Positions 9,420 through 19,015 are shown, numbered from the stretch's first letter. The stretch: 64,000 nt of DNA from Synechococcus sp. CC9616 (GCF_000515235.1 NZ_KI911558.1:649490-713489), one strand, 5' to 3'. Translations and numbers: made by a program. Notes: generated from the sequence alone by a model not told the origin.

Positions 9420-10277
9420 CTGTCGGTTCTTCGCCTCGCGATTGCCGGTGATCTTCACGGTTCATGGAGTGACGCCGATGAGCAGCTTTTGCATGGCCTG
9501 CAACCCGATGCTGTTCTGTTTGTAGGCGACCTCAGTGATGGCGACCTTCGGCTGACTCGCCGGATTGCATCTCTGCCTTTTCCACTCGCCGTCATTCTCG
9601 GAAATCATGATCGGGGTGGTGATCGCAGTGGGAACCTTCTAAGACAGCAGCTGGCCCTGCTTGGAAACTGCAACTGCGGCTGGACGCGACTGTCCTGGTC
9701 AACCCCTCCTCTTTCAATCGTGGGGGGACGGCCCTGCAGCGCTGGAGGTGGTTTTCATCTTTCCAAAGCGGTGCAGGCGGTGTTCGGCCCGGTCACCTTG
9801 GAGGAATCAGCCGCACGCATCGTCTCCGCAGCGCGGGAGGTTCCGGCTGATCAACCTCTGATTGTGCTTGCTCACAGCGGTCCGTCCGGACTCGGATCGG
9901 ACGCTGACAGTCCCTGCGGTCGGGATTGGAAACGTCCTGCCATCGACTGGGGAGATCGTGATCTGGCGCTGGCCCTCGACTCGATGTCAGCAGAGCGACG
10001 CCCGGACCTCGTTGTGTTCGGACACATGCACCACCAACTCAAGCGCGGCCACGGTCTGCGACGCAGCCTGCTTCAAGATCGTTACGGCACAGCTTTCGTG
10101 AATGCTGCCTGCGTCCCCCGCAGTGGTCTGGATGCCAACAACCGTCCCGTTCTGCACCTGTCCTGGGCCGAGTTTCAAGATCAGCGTCTGACGCATCTCA
10201 GTCATCGCTGGTACACCCCGGAGTCCGAGTTGGTGCATCAGGAATCGCTTCAGCTTCAGGATGCGTTGGCGTGCTGA
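9420..10277 (+). CDS. Metallophosphoesterase (TIGR04168-like), non-standard start
   Basis: About 285 residues with calcineurin-like phosphoesterase motifs in order: IAGDLHGSW (motif I), FVGDLSDGD (II), ILGNHDRGG (III, GNHD), LAHSGPSGLG (IV) and VFGHMHHQL (GHxH). The first standard start codon in frame is TTG 9489, but motif I with its metal ligands lies upstream of it. The frame is open only back to a TAG at 9408-9410 and holds no ATG, GTG or TTG before motif I; CTG at 9420 is the best remaining candidate. The family usually begins a few residues before IAGDLHG. The substrate is unknown. The stop overlaps the GTG start of the next gene. Confidence 0.75.
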   Translation: MSVLRLAIAGDLHGSWSDADEQLLHGLQPDAVLFVGDLSDGDLRLTRRIASLPFPLAVILGNHDRGGDRSGNLLRQQLALLGNCNCGWTRLSWSTPPLSIVGGRPCSAGGGFHLSKAVQAVFGPVTLEESAARIVSAAREVPADQPLIVLAHSGPSGLGSDADSPCGRDWKRPAIDWGDRDLALALDSMSAERRPDLVVFGHMHHQLKRGHGLRRSLLQDRYGTAFVNAACVPRSGLDANNRPVLHLSWAEFQDQRLTHLSHRWYTPESELVHQESLQLQDALAC

Positions 10278-11368
10278 TTTATCTCTGCAGCAGCAGTCAT
10301 GGGTTTGGACACGCCGCCCGCGATGCGGCTGTGCTGCAGTGGATTCACAAACTTCGCCCCGACTGGCATCTGGCATTCAGTTCTGTGGTGCAGGAATCGG
10401 TGCTCAGGTGTCTGCTCGCCGTTGATGGTGTGGAGCTGCGGCGTTGTCGTTGGGATGTGGGCATGGTTCAACAGGATGCCCTGGGCAGTGACCCCCTGGC
10501 GACGATTCACGCGCTCGAGGAGCTGGAGAGGCAACTCCCTGTTCAGCTGGATCAGGAGGTGAGCTGGATTGTTGATCAGGGAGAACCCGTCCTCGTGCTT
10601 GCGGACATTCCACCGGCTGCTGCCGAGCTTGCGAAGCGGCTTGAAGTTCCCCTGATCTGGCTCAGCAATTTTGGCTGGGATGAGATTTATGCCCCGTTCG
10701 GGGGACCGTTGAAGCACAAGGCTGAGCAGGCGAAAGAGGCCTATCAACAAGGGGATTTCCTGTTGCGATGTCCATTCGATTTGTCCATGGGCTGGGGCTT
10801 GCCAGAGGCGTCGCTCGGCCTGGTCTGCGCCTCTCCTCGGCCGATCCGCCAACGGTTGAAGGATCGGATCGACGCGATCGAGCAGCCGCTCGTGATGGTG
10901 GGATTCGGTGGACTCGGCCTGTCAATCGACGACGAGATGTTTCTCCGCTGGCCGCAGTTTCACTTCCTTGTGGCGTCGTCCGGTCTGAATCCCGAGTGTT
11001 CCAACGTCACCGTGCTTCCCGAGGGGGTCAGGCCTCTTGATGTTTACCCCTACTGCCAGAGACATCTCGGTAAGCCCGGCTTCAGCACCTTCTGTGAGGC
11101 GATGTCCCAGCAGGTTGGGCTGCATGTTGTGGAGAGACGCGATTTCGCTGAGGTTCCCGCGCTCCTGTCCGGCCTTCGCCGTCATGCCAACCACCGTTTG
11201 CTCTCCAGGCAGGCTTTTGCTGCAGGTGACTGGAAGCTTGATCAGCCACTGCACGCTGCGACCGATTCACCGCTGCCGGCGAACGGTGCCCTACAGGCAG
11301 CGGAGCACATCGTGGCCTGCGCGGAACAGCGCTGGGGTGCTGATCCAGCGTCAGACTTGATTTGTTAA
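10271..11368 (+). CDS. Glycosyltransferase-like protein (GT-B type N-terminus)
   Basis: A 365-residue protein that opens LIYLCSSSHGFGHAARDAAV, the glycine-rich SGHGFGHxxR loop shared by GT-B glycosyltransferases and the N-terminal domain of arabinokinase-like proteins. Later segments VMVGFGGLGLSIDDE and a nucleotide-sugar-like GKPGFSTFCEAMSQQVG near residue 275 fit the second Rossmann domain. No kinase domain follows. It starts at GTG 10271, overlapping the stop of the phosphoesterase gene by 7 bases, so the two are probably co-transcribed. Donor and acceptor are unknown. Confidence 0.65.
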   Translation: MLIYLCSSSHGFGHAARDAAVLQWIHKLRPDWHLAFSSVVQESVLRCLLAVDGVELRRCRWDVGMVQQDALGSDPLATIHALEELERQLPVQLDQEVSWIVDQGEPVLVLADIPPAAAELAKRLEVPLIWLSNFGWDEIYAPFGGPLKHKAEQAKEAYQQGDFLLRCPFDLSMGWGLPEASLGLVCASPRPIRQRLKDRIDAIEQPLVMVGFGGLGLSIDDEMFLRWPQFHFLVASSGLNPECSNVTVLPEGVRPLDVYPYCQRHLGKPGFSTFCEAMSQQVGLHVVERRDFAEVPALLSGLRRHANHRLLSRQAFAAGDWKLDQPLHAATDSPLPANGALQAAEHIVACAEQRWGADPASDLIC

Positions 11369-11511
11369 TCGTTCCGGGAGGCAAGTTGCTTTCCAAAGTG
11401 AGTGAGACTCATACAAACACGATGCTTCGTTAAAGATGTGGCCGATTGATTGACTGGCATAAATACCTGTTGCATCGGCTGTTCTGTTCGACAGAGTCAC
11501 CTCAAAGAAAT

Positions 11512-11532
11512 TTTGTTTGCGCTGCAAACAAA
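11512..11532. repeat. Inverted repeat upstream of the muramidase gene
   Basis: A perfect 9-bp inverted repeat (TTTGTTTGC, 3-base GCT centre, GCAAACAAA) about 60-70 bases before the next start codon. It could be a protein operator or a small hairpin at the 5' end of the transcript. No T-run follows it, so it is not a standard terminator for the upstream gene. Confidence 0.4.
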
Positions 11533-11589
11533 TCTCGTCATCCGCTTCTGACGGTGTCCTGATCCTCTTTCTGAGGAATTGTCCCCCGA

Positions 11590-12312
11590 ATGCTTTTTAT
11601 GACTACCCCTGCAACGACTGGTCGTTTTGTGACCTTTGCGACAGTCTTCGCTGGTGTACTCCCCTTTTCCTTCGCTGTTGCCCCGGCGTCGGCCAGTCTT
11701 CTCCCCCCTGCGTCCCGTGCTCAGTTGCTGAGTGCCCCTGACGCAGTACCCACGCTGGCGATCCCGTACATCATTACGCCCGAGCGCCGGGCCATGCTCA
11801 ACACCATTCGTTTTGCTGAAGGGACCTGGCGTGGCGGCCTGGATGTTGGTTACAGGGTGATGTTCGGTGGTGGCCTGATGCCGAATATGGATCGTCACCC
11901 AGATCGCGTGATCTACAGCTCCCGCTACGCCAGCGCTGCTGCGGGCGCCTATCAGTTCATGCCCTTCACCTGGAATCTGGTTCGGAGAAGTATTGGCGTC
12001 AGCGGTTTTGGCCCCGCTGCACAGGATCAAGGCGCACTGTTTTTGATCGAGCGGCGTAAGGCCCTGCCGCTCACCGATGCCGGCAGCCTTACTCCCAATC
12101 TCACCGCACGTCTTGCGCCCGAATGGGCTTCCTTCCCCACCCTTGCTGGCCGCAGTTTCTATGGCCAGCCCGTGAAGAAATACTCACGGCTTAAATCGTT
12201 TTACAACGTCAATCTCGAGGAACTGCGTCGCTTGCGTGATCAGAAGCGCCTCGACCTCACCAAGTCCGAGGTCTGCACCGGTTCTCGCATCGCCTGTGCC
12301 ACTCAGCTCTAA
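11590..12312 (+). CDS. Exported muramidase-like protein (GH104/lambda-lysozyme-like)
   Basis: A 240-residue protein with an export signal (about residues 10-36, ending SFAVAPASAS). The catalytic domain shows NTIRFAEGTW with the expected Glu, and YASAAAGAYQFMPFTW, which matches the AAGxYQFxxxTW pattern of glycoside hydrolase family 104 and phage lambda lysozyme. A C-terminal pair of cysteines (VCTGSRIAC) may form a disulfide. Likely it cuts peptidoglycan in the periplasm for wall turnover. Start may be ATG 11590 or ATG 11599. It is tail-to-tail with the psb32-like gene, overlapping by 4 bases. Confidence 0.75.
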   Translation: MLFMTTPATTGRFVTFATVFAGVLPFSFAVAPASASLLPPASRAQLLSAPDAVPTLAIPYIITPERRAMLNTIRFAEGTWRGGLDVGYRVMFGGGLMPNMDRHPDRVIYSSRYASAAAGAYQFMPFTWNLVRRSIGVSGFGPAAQDQGALFLIERRKALPLTDAGSLTPNLTARLAPEWASFPTLAGRSFYGQPVKKYSRLKSFYNVNLEELRRLRDQKRLDLTKSEVCTGSRIACATQL

Positions 12313-13124
12313 TCCTGATCAGTGTTCAGTTGTCGCCCAACCGTGGCTTGGGCGATCAGGTAGGCGATAACGGCACCACCGATGAAACCGAGGCTGTTGC
12401 GCAGCAAAGGAAGAACATCTGATGTTCTTGTGACCACCGGGGCAATGCCGAAGACCCCGAACAACATCACCCAAAGGGGAGAGAGCAGCAACAGCCAGGA
12501 CCAGGCCACCACATCTCCCTCTTTGCGCGGATAGGCCGCGAAACCGGCAATCACACCTCCGAGCACGGATGTTGTCAGCGTCCAGAGCCATTGCTCGAGG
12601 GGGAGTCCGGGGACAAACTGGCAGCCGCCGCGATCCAGGCAGATCTCAACTGCGTTGAGTGCATCGAGGATGGCTCCATCCTCACCGTGATCTTTGACGT
12701 AGTACTGGTTGCCGAATCGTGTTTGCAGCTCCACCCAGTAGGTGCGAGGCATCAAGGCGAAGAGAGCATCACCGACGTTGAAATTCAGCAGATTCCCTCC
12801 CCGAGGATCCGCCACCACCAAAAGGCTTCGTTCATCGAGTCCCCAGAACTCCCGGATTGCCAGGCCTGGTGTCCGCTCGTACTGCGTGAGAACCCGGAGT
12901 TTCCAGCCGGTGTTCTGTTCAAATTGGTCGAGGGATTTCTCCAGTCCGGCGCGTTGGTTGTCGCTGAAGGCACGCGCGAGATCGATCACAGGCGTGGGAT
13001 GGTCCGGCAGCAGATCAGGGTTGTCGTAGGCCAGGCAAGGGCTCGCCGTACTGAAAACGCCCAGCACCACCAAAAGACCGGCCCACATGGCGCTCCACAG
13101 TCCTTCGACGCGATGTGTTGCCAT
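12309..13124 (-). CDS. TPM-domain protein, Psb32/TLP18.3-like
   Basis: A 271-residue protein with an N-terminal signal/anchor (WAGLLVVLGVFSTASPCLAY), a TPM domain (about residues 45-180: VIDLARAFSDNQ, LRVLTQYERTPGLAI, LLVVADPRGGNLLNFNVGD) and two C-terminal membrane helices. This layout is that of cyanobacterial Psb32 and plant TLP18.3, lumenal proteins that help photosystem II repair and protect it from light damage. The assignment fits the other photosystem II maintenance genes in the window. Its start complement overlaps the start of the divergent methyltransferase gene at CCATGG. Confidence 0.75.
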   Translation of the reverse strand: MATHRVEGLWSAMWAGLLVVLGVFSTASPCLAYDNPDLLPDHPTPVIDLARAFSDNQRAGLEKSLDQFEQNTGWKLRVLTQYERTPGLAIREFWGLDERSLLVVADPRGGNLLNFNVGDALFALMPRTYWVELQTRFGNQYYVKDHGEDGAILDALNAVEICLDRGGCQFVPGLPLEQWLWTLTTSVLGGVIAGFAAYPRKEGDVVAWSWLLLLSPLWVMLFGVFGIAPVVTRTSDVLPLLRNSLGFIGGAVIAYLIAQATVGRQLNTDQD

Positions 13125-14346
13125 GGACCTGCAGCAGCGAACGGCATTCTCACCAATGGAACCCTCGCCTGCGTCCTGTCCGGGCTGGCTTGCTTCGCAT
13201 CTTCAACAGGCCGGAGGCGTCGTGTCGTTTCGGCGCTTCATGGATCTTGCCCTCAATGATCCTGAAAACGGTTACTACGGCAGCGGTCATGGCCGTATCG
13301 GCATCAGAGGTGACTACGTCACCTCCCCGTCGCTTGGGCCTGACTTCGCCGCTCTTCTGGCAGATCAACTGGCTCTCTGGTTAAGGGAATTCCCCTCTGA
13401 TGGCCTGCTGTCCCTGGTGGAGGTGGGTCCTGGGGAAGGTGAGATGGCCGCCGATCTGATCGCCTCTCTGGCGACGTTGATTCCTGATCGACTGCAGCAG
13501 ATGGAGCTGGTGTTGGTTGAGCTCAATGACGCCATGCGCGAGCGTCAGCGCCAACGCCTTGCAGAGGTCCGAGACCTGCCAATTCGCTGGAGTTCACTTC
13601 AGGAGCTTCGGGAGTCCCCTGTTTGTGGCGTGGTTCTGGCGCATGAGTTGCTGGACGCTCTTCCCGTGGATCGTCTCACCTGGCGCAACGGCAGCCTCCA
13701 GCAACAGGGGGTTGCCTTGAACGACAGCGGAACGCTTGAGCTGGTTCTGCTGCCCCTGTCTTCCTCGCTGTCTGATGAGATCGAGGCGATCAGCGGTCAT
13801 GCCGGCGTGGATCTTCCACCGGATGGTTCGCCTGAAGGCTGGACCAGCGAGTGGCATTCCGCCCAGTTCTCATGGCTGCAAACCATGCGATCTGGATTGC
13901 AGGAGGGTCTTCTGCTGGTGATCGATTACGCCATGGAGGCCAGGCGCTACTACAGCAATCGACGGACTGATGGGACGTTGTTTTGTATCAGCAAGCAGCA
14001 AGCCCATGGCGATCCCCTGTCCATGGTGGGTCGACAGGATCTGACGGCCCACCTGTGCCTCGAGACAATGCACGCAGCCGCTGATGCCGCTGATTGGCGA
14101 TTGCTGGCAGATGGCCGTCAGGGTGAGATCCTGCTCGGCCTCGGGCTGGCTCAACGCCTGCATGGACTGCAGATGCTTCCTCCAGATCGCTTAAGTGAAG
14201 GTTTGCGGCGCCGGGAGGCCATGCTCCGTCTGGTTGATCCGGCAGGACTGGGTGAGTTCCGATGGTTGCTCTACAGCGCAGGACTGGATCCAGGCCGTTT
14301 CAGCTTTTCAGTGCCTCAAGGCAGCGCAGAATCTCCTCTCGGCTGA
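13123..14346 (+). CDS. SAM-dependent methyltransferase, MidA/NDUFAF7 family
   Basis: About 407 residues. It shows [20 protein letters not shown] and [20 protein letters not shown] near the start, [15 protein letters not shown] (SAM-binding glycine-rich loop, about residue 108), [14 protein letters not shown], and [14 protein letters not shown], all typical of the MidA (DUF185) family. Eukaryotic members methylate an arginine of a complex I subunit; in cyanobacteria a role in NDH-1 assembly is a guess. The start could also be the ATG at 13156. The 3' end overlaps the convergent aroB gene by 47 bases. Confidence 0.85.
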   Translation: MDLQQRTAFSPMEPSPASCPGWLASHLQQAGGVVSFRRFMDLALNDPENGYYGSGHGRIGIRGDYVTSPSLGPDFAALLADQLALWLREFPSDGLLSLVEVGPGEGEMAADLIASLATLIPDRLQQMELVLVELNDAMRERQRQRLAEVRDLPIRWSSLQELRESPVCGVVLAHELLDALPVDRLTWRNGSLQQQGVALNDSGTLELVLLPLSSSLSDEIEAISGHAGVDLPPDGSPEGWTSEWHSAQFSWLQTMRSGLQEGLLLVIDYAMEARRYYSNRRTDGTLFCISKQQAHGDPLSMVGRQDLTAHLCLETMHAAADAADWRLLADGRQGEILLGLGLAQRLHGLQMLPPDRLSEGLRRREAMLRLVDPAGLGEFRWLLYSAGLDPGRFSFSVPQGSAESPLG

Positions 14347-15421
14347 TGTCGTCCCTGATCTCAACCTTTCCGACCCCCCGCGGCATCACGAAACGAAGCT
14401 TGCCGTCGCGGACTTTCTTGTCCCCTTGCAGGGTTGTCAGCACCGCTTGATCGTTGAGGGAAGGCCAACGGCTCGGTAGGCCGATGCGTTCGATCAGCTG
14501 TCGTTGTCGATCGGCGAGCTCTCGGCTCCAGCTGCCTCGCTGCACGGCCAGTTCACCGACGGCCACCATGCCGATGGCCACCGCCTCGCCATGCAGCCAG
14601 GTGCCGTAACCGCAAAGTGTTTCGACCACATGGCCGAAGGTGTGGCCGTAATTGAGGATGGCGCGCAAGCCACCCTCCCGTTCGTCTGCGGCCACGACCC
14701 TGGCCTTTTCCGCACAGGATCGCTCCAGCAGCGTCTCCAACAATTCACTGCCAAGGCCTGCCGGATGGTTCGGCTCAGGGCATGCCTCGAGCAGCTCAAA
14801 CAGATTTGGATCTCCGAGAACCCCATATTTGATCACCTCCGCCATCCCCGCTCGGAATTCCCGAATCGGCAGGCTGGCCAGGGTTGCTGGATCGATCAGC
14901 ACCAGTTGGGGCTGATGAAACGCCCCGATCAGATTCTTGCCGCCCGGATGATTCACACCGGTCTTTCCCCCGATCGATGCATCGACCATCGCCAGGAGCG
15001 TTGTCGGGACCTGGATAACGCCGATACCCCGTAGCCAGGTTGCTGCGGCGAAACCGGTCATGTCTCCAACCACCCCTCCTCCCAAAGCGAGCATCAACGA
15101 GCTGCGTTCCAGCCTGTGCTGAAAAGCGGCGTCATGGATCTGCGCCACCGTCGCTGGTGTTTTGTGCTGCTCGCCAGCTTCGATCAGCAGCAGTTCCGTT
15201 TTGAAGCCGTGGTGTTTCAAGGATTCAAGGCAGGTCGCGCCGTACAACTCCGCCACGTCCGGATTGCTGACCACCAAAATCTGACGCCCTTCCCGAACTC
15301 CAGCCTGGAGAAGCGCTTTCCCAGTCTCCTGGAGACATCCGTCTCCAATCACCACTTCATAGGGATCACGATCGAGCGCTACAGCAATGCGGCGGTGCGG
15401 CAATGGCGGAGCAGCGGTCAT
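14300..15421 (-). CDS. aroB: 3-dehydroquinate synthase AroB
   Basis: A 373-residue enzyme of the shikimate pathway that turns DAHP into 3-dehydroquinate using NAD and a divalent metal. Motifs in order: [76 protein letters not shown] and [13 protein letters not shown] with the metal-binding histidines. The frame is open 86 codons further upstream, but the family begins near [15 protein letters not shown], so I use ATG 15421 (15427 is the alternative). Its 3' end overlaps midA on the other strand. Confidence 0.95.
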   Translation of the reverse strand: MTAAPPLPHRRIAVALDRDPYEVVIGDGCLQETGKALLQAGVREGRQILVVSNPDVAELYGATCLESLKHHGFKTELLLIEAGEQHKTPATVAQIHDAAFQHRLERSSLMLALGGGVVGDMTGFAAATWLRGIGVIQVPTTLLAMVDASIGGKTGVNHPGGKNLIGAFHQPQLVLIDPATLASLPIREFRAGMAEVIKYGVLGDPNLFELLEACPEPNHPAGLGSELLETLLERSCAEKARVVAADEREGGLRAILNYGHTFGHVVETLCGYGTWLHGEAVAIGMVAVGELAVQRGSWSRELADRQRQLIERIGLPSRWPSLNDQAVLTTLQGDKKVRDGKLRFVMPRGVGKVEIRDDISREEILRCLEALKS

Positions 15422-15506
15422 CAGCATGAAGCGGCCTCGGGTCCCCATCCTGCCGGGCAAACAATCCCCAGGGGCCGTAAGGTCTGGCGAAATCCTGTTC
15501 GCTCCC

Positions 15507-16397
15507 ATGGCGGCATCGGGACATTGGCGCGGCTCCCTCACGGCTTGGGGATTCCTGTTGCCGGCTTTGGTTCTGATCAGTCTGTCCGTGCTGATTCCAG
15601 CCGTGATGGCACTGGTGATGAGCTTCAGTTCCACCGGCTTGGATGTCAGTGAGCCCCTCAGATTCATTGGACTGGCCAATTTCCGCCGACTGATCTCGGA
15701 TCCGATGGCCCGTCAGGTACTTCTCACCACCTTCCTTTATCTGTTCGGCGTGGTGCCTCCCATCGTGCTCGGCTCACTTGCTCTGGCCGTACTGGTGAAC
15801 CGCAGTCTCCCGGGAATGCATTGTCTCAGAGGTGCCTTCTACACCCCTGTATTGGTGTCGATCGTCGTTGCAGCCATCGCCTTCCGCTGGCTTTACTCCG
15901 AAAACGGCCTGATCAATGGCTGGCTGGCGGCTGCCCTAGGTGATTCGTTCACGCCAATCGGCTTTCTGACGTCCCCCCAGCTGGCGCTTCCCGCCGTCAT
16001 GTTCGTCACGCTTTGGAAGGGCCTTGGGTACTACATGGTGATTTTCCTGGCTGGACTTCAGGGAATTCCAGGAGAGCTCTATGAAGCTGCGGAGCTCGAT
16101 GGCAGCGAGGGCTGGCGTCAGCACCTGGACATCACCCTTCCACTCCTACGTCCCTACATCACGTTGGTGGCGGTGGTGTCTTCAATCGCTGCCACCAAGG
16201 TCTTCGAGGAGGTCTTTCTGATGACGCAGGGAGGACCAGCGGATGCCACCCGGACCATTGTTTATTACGTGTACAACCAGGCTTTCGCTGAACTGGAGAT
16301 CAGCTATGCCTGCACCCTCGGCCTTGCCCTGTTCCTGTTGGTGATGCTGTTCACGGCTCTCCGGCTGGCTTTCAGCAGTGATCGCTCGTTGATCTAA
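15507..16397 (+). CDS. Sugar ABC transporter permease (MalF/UgpA type)
   Basis: A 296-residue membrane protein with about six helices and the EAA loop of binding-protein-dependent permeases ([19 protein letters not shown], about residue 195), which docks on the ATPase. Opening helix is [20 protein letters not shown]. Marine Synechococcus use such systems for osmolytes such as glucosylglycerol or for sugars; the substrate is not visible here. No partner permease, binding protein or ATPase is in the neighbouring genes, so the rest of the system lies elsewhere. ATG 15426 would give 323 residues and overlap the aroB start. Confidence 0.8.
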   Translation: MAASGHWRGSLTAWGFLLPALVLISLSVLIPAVMALVMSFSSTGLDVSEPLRFIGLANFRRLISDPMARQVLLTTFLYLFGVVPPIVLGSLALAVLVNRSLPGMHCLRGAFYTPVLVSIVVAAIAFRWLYSENGLINGWLAAALGDSFTPIGFLTSPQLALPAVMFVTLWKGLGYYMVIFLAGLQGIPGELYEAAELDGSEGWRQHLDITLPLLRPYITLVAVVSSIAATKVFEEVFLMTQGGPADATRTIVYYVYNQAFAELEISYACTLGLALFLLVMLFTALRLAFSSDRSLI

Positions 16398-16455
16398 GCA
16401 GCCGACGAGCCCTTGTGATGGCAAGCTTCCAGGGTCTGTCAGCGCCTTTTCGGTC

Positions 16456-17634
16456 ATGACCAGCTCGCCCGCCACGATCGGAGTTGTGGGAGGAGGCCAA
16501 CTGGCCCGGATGCTTGTTCAAGCCGCATCAGAGAGGCAGATCGCCGTGTCTGTTCAGACGGGCGCTGCTGATGACCCAGCCGTTGATGGTGCGTCGCGTC
16601 TGATCAGTGCGGATCCGCGTGATGTGGCGGGTACGCGGCAGCTTGTCGAGGGCTGTGACGGCATCACATTCGAAAACGAATGGGTGAACATCGATGCTCT
16701 GATCCCTTTGGAACTGCAGGGAGTTCGTTTCCGTCCTGCATTGGCGGCTCTATCGCCGCTGGTGGACAAGCTTCTTCAGCGGCAGTTGCTGGCAGACCTC
16801 TGTATCGCCTGCCCACCCTGGATTCCACTCAGTCGCATCTCTCCGTCTCAGCCTGCGCTGCCGACGGGATGGACCTTCCCTGTGATGGCCAAGGCTGCAC
16901 GCGGCGGTTACGACGGCAAAGGGACGCTGATTCTCAAGTCCGTGGATGATTTGGCCCAGTTAATGCGCCGTGTCAACGCAAGTGAGTGGCTGCTTGAAGC
17001 CTGGGTGCACTACGAGCGGGAATTGGCCCTGGTGGTGAGCCGGGATGGCCAGGGACGCGTCAGAAGTTTTCCCCTCGTTGAAACTCACCAATCCAGTCAG
17101 GTCTGCGACTGGGTTCTGGCTCCAGCCGCGGTTGATCAATCAATTGAAGCGCTCGCTTACAACGTGGCGGCCTCACTCCTCACCAAGTTGAACTACGTCG
17201 GTGTGATGGCCCTCGAGTTCTTCCATGGCCCCTCGGGACTGCAGGTGAACGAAATCGCTCCTCGCACTCACAATTCGGGCCATTTTTCTATTGATGCCTG
17301 CAGCAGCAGTCAGTTCGATCAGCAGCTCTGCATCGTGGCCGGCTTGCCGGTGCCATCGGTCCAGCTCACCAGTCGTGGTGCACTGATGGTAAATCTGCTC
17401 GGGTTGGATCCTGATCAAGCCGCTCCCCTCGAGCAGCGACTCAGCAGCCTGCAAAATCTCCCGGAAAGCCATCTGCACTGGTACCAGAAACCAAGCGAAA
17501 CCCCAGGACGAAAGCTGGGTCATGTCACGGTTCTGCTCAGGGAGCAGACGGCAGCAAAGCGTCGAGATGAAGCAATGGCTGCTCTAGAGGTGATTCGTCG
17601 AATCTGGCCATTGCAAGTAGAAGAAGACGACTAA
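16456..17634 (+). CDS. purK: N5-carboxyaminoimidazole ribonucleotide synthase PurK
   Basis: A 392-residue ATP-grasp enzyme of purine synthesis that carboxylates AIR to N5-CAIR with bicarbonate and ATP. Motifs: IGVVGGGQLARMLVQAA at the start, GITFENEWVNIDAL, VMAKAARGGYDGKG (ATP-grasp loop), EFFHGPSGLQVNEIAPRTHN with metal ligands, and HNSGHFSIDACSSSQFDQ. Length is normal. The structured RNA at 17641 begins only 6 bases after the stop; purK next to 6S RNA is, as I recall, a common arrangement in cyanobacteria. Confidence 0.95.
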   Translation: MTSSPATIGVVGGGQLARMLVQAASERQIAVSVQTGAADDPAVDGASRLISADPRDVAGTRQLVEGCDGITFENEWVNIDALIPLELQGVRFRPALAALSPLVDKLLQRQLLADLCIACPPWIPLSRISPSQPALPTGWTFPVMAKAARGGYDGKGTLILKSVDDLAQLMRRVNASEWLLEAWVHYERELALVVSRDGQGRVRSFPLVETHQSSQVCDWVLAPAAVDQSIEALAYNVAASLLTKLNYVGVMALEFFHGPSGLQVNEIAPRTHNSGHFSIDACSSSQFDQQLCIVAGLPVPSVQLTSRGALMVNLLGLDPDQAAPLEQRLSSLQNLPESHLHWYQKPSETPGRKLGHVTVLLREQTAAKRRDEAMAALEVIRRIWPLQVEEDD

Positions 17635-17640
17635 GATTTC

Positions 17641-17825
17641 CATGAACTGCTCTGTTGGTGACGGCCTTTCTCTAGTGCTCTGATCTGACTCTCTTTCGAC
17701 TTGGGGAGACTGTCGTGACGGTGACGTAGACCGGCCATGCAGCCGGAAACGAAACCCCACTTTGTCCCCCCTTCTGGTTCTTCCAGGTCGAAGCCTGGAG
17801 GCTGCACGGCACAGCGGTTCACCCC
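17641..17825 (+). ncRNA. ssaA: Probable 6S RNA
   Basis: About 185 nt, the normal 6S length, directly downstream of purK. The two ends pair: TGAACTGCT (17643-17651) with AGCGGTTCA (17813-17821, one G-U pair), continued by CTG with CAG-type pairs, which forms the closing stem. Inside are further hairpins: CCAGG/CCTGG (17783-17798), CCGGC/GCCGG (17731-17746 region) and a TGGGG/CCCCA pairing, leaving an open middle as in 6S. 6S RNA mimics an open promoter and binds sigma-factor RNA polymerase. The call rests on position, length and the closing stem; no covariance search was possible. Its 3' end is the repeat used by the adjoining element. Confidence 0.6.
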
Positions 17826-17826
17826 A
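17804..17826 (+). repeat. Left attachment repeat (attL core), in the 6S RNA 3' end
   Basis: The 23 bases from GCACGGCACAG to CACCCCA are identical at 28355-28377, as direct repeats. The upstream bases also match partly (AGGTCG at 17785-17790 and 28336-28341, same spacing). Together with the recombinase gene next to the right copy, this marks the ends of an integrated element of about 10.5 kb. The repeat contains the 3' strand of the 6S closing stem, so integration leaves 6S complete. Confidence 0.75.
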
Positions 17827-18579
17827 ATGATTGCATGGGTTCTCAGCGGTTCAGTTGAGGCCCGGTTCCAACAACTGGTTGCAACACATCAGGATTGGTG
17901 ATGTCTTGATGATCTGTATCGCGTGACCGATATGTGTGAAATGTAGGCAGGTGATGTGACAGCTGGGAACTGGCACACAGCTATGTCGACCATCAGTAGC
18001 TCATCCTCTGTGTCTGTTGGAACCATCCCAGTGTCCTCAAGGGAAGAACTGTTGGAACCAGCTACGAAGCCAGGTAATCAGGGTCAATAACTGGCGCAAC
18101 GTCAGCTACAGCAGGTGTTCTCCTGTGTTGCTGGTGTTGTCCCGCTCCGCTCACTACGTTCACTCCGCTCTGTCTCTTCAGTGTTGTCACTGCTTCACAG
18201 ACTGTGCGTCTGTATTGCTCTGTGACCGACCAAGGTCGCCCTGTATGACCGCTGTATTGGCCTGTATCAAGCGGCAGCAGTGCTGACTATCTGACCAGCT
18301 GACAGCAGGTAAGGCGTGACAAAGGCGACAGCAGCAGTGGCTGGTAAGCAATGACATACCCCACCCCTACCCCTATCAATCATCAACACAATGTCTGACC
18401 GCTGGCGCTGGCGCAGCAGATAAAACAACAGGCGCAGCAAAATAATCAGACAGCAGGCAAAGAAGGCATCAATAAGGCCACTTCCTGCAGCTCTCTGGCT
18501 GGCAAAGACACCCCCCCCTGGGGGTCTGTTGTGTCCCTGCTACTACGATAATAGACTTAACAAATTTATTTCATTTTTT
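17827..18579. other. Left non-coding end of the element
   Basis: About 750 bases with no convincing gene; an 89-codon open frame at 18017-18286 has no protein-like features. It holds three copies of the putative arm site (17864-17872, 18016-18025, 18051-18060). A strong hairpin at about 18506-18527 (AGAC, C-run, G-run, TCT) lies 50 bases before the next gene. The remainder is repetitive GT/CT-rich sequence that I cannot interpret. Confidence 0.5.
17864..18060. promoter_or_regulatory. Putative recombinase arm-type sites, left side
   Basis: GGTTCCAAC at 17864-17872 and the reverse complement GTTGGAACCA at 18016-18025 and 18051-18060. The same 10-mer occurs twice at the right end of the element (28249-28258 and 28262-28271) beside the recombinase gene. 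Clustering near both ends, in both orientations, suggests binding by the recombinase N-terminal arm domain. Confidence 0.5.
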
Positions 18580-18921
18580 ATGAGGTCACTACTCAGAACT
18601 ATTCCATTAATTGGTGCACTGCTCATCTCAGCAGTTCCAGTTCAGGCTTTTCCTTTTTTAACATTTGAGGAAGTAGAGAAAGCTTGTCATGCTTCAGAAG
18701 AAAACACTAATTTGTGCGTAAGTGTTGCTGAAATGAGTGCTATGAGGAGGATGGTGATTTTGCTTTGTAACTTTGAAGCGAAAGGCAGGATTACAAAAGA
18801 GGATTTAGATTTGACTTTGGATGAATGGACCTTTAATCAGAGTATGAGTATGATCCCACTGTTGAATAAAGCAGTAGAGATGACATTAAAAGAATTCCCA
18901 GAATGTTCACTTAATCCTTAG
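18580..18921 (+). CDS. Small secreted protein, unknown
   Basis: A 113-residue protein with a clear signal peptide (MRSLLRTIPLIGALLISAVP, cleavage after VQA). The mature part, about 90 residues, has four cysteines (ACHAS, NLCVS, LLCNF, PECSL) that could form two disulfides, and a helical middle. No family recognised. Codon use is AT-rich like the rest of the element. A GT/CT hairpin after the stop (TTGTAG/CTACAA, about 18921-18952) may end the transcript. Confidence 0.6.
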   Translation: MRSLLRTIPLIGALLISAVPVQAFPFLTFEEVEKACHASEENTNLCVSVAEMSAMRRMVILLCNFEAKGRITKEDLDLTLDEWTFNQSMSMIPLLNKAVEMTLKEFPECSLNP

Positions 18922-19015
18922 TTGTAGGGTCCAGCAAAAAGGCTCTACAACGAGCGATCAATGCATGCCTGATAGATTGCCTAATGTGAACATTAAGCCT
19001 GCCACAGAGCATTGA

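Noticed and set aside
17631-17822. A 63-codon minus-strand frame over the 6S RNA region, sharing NRCAV with a frame ending at 28323
   Set aside because: The shared peptide comes from the 23-bp attachment repeat, and the region has strong RNA-like pairing after purK. No protein-like composition.
17785-17826. A tRNA gene as the integration target
   Set aside because: I looked for a T-arm, anticodon stem and acceptor stem on both strands; the pairings do not fit a tRNA, while the 6S closing stem does.
18017-18286. An 89-codon plus-strand frame at the left end of the element
   Set aside because: It is Cys/Ser-rich with odd composition, overlaps putative arm sites, and has no neighbour context or start signal.
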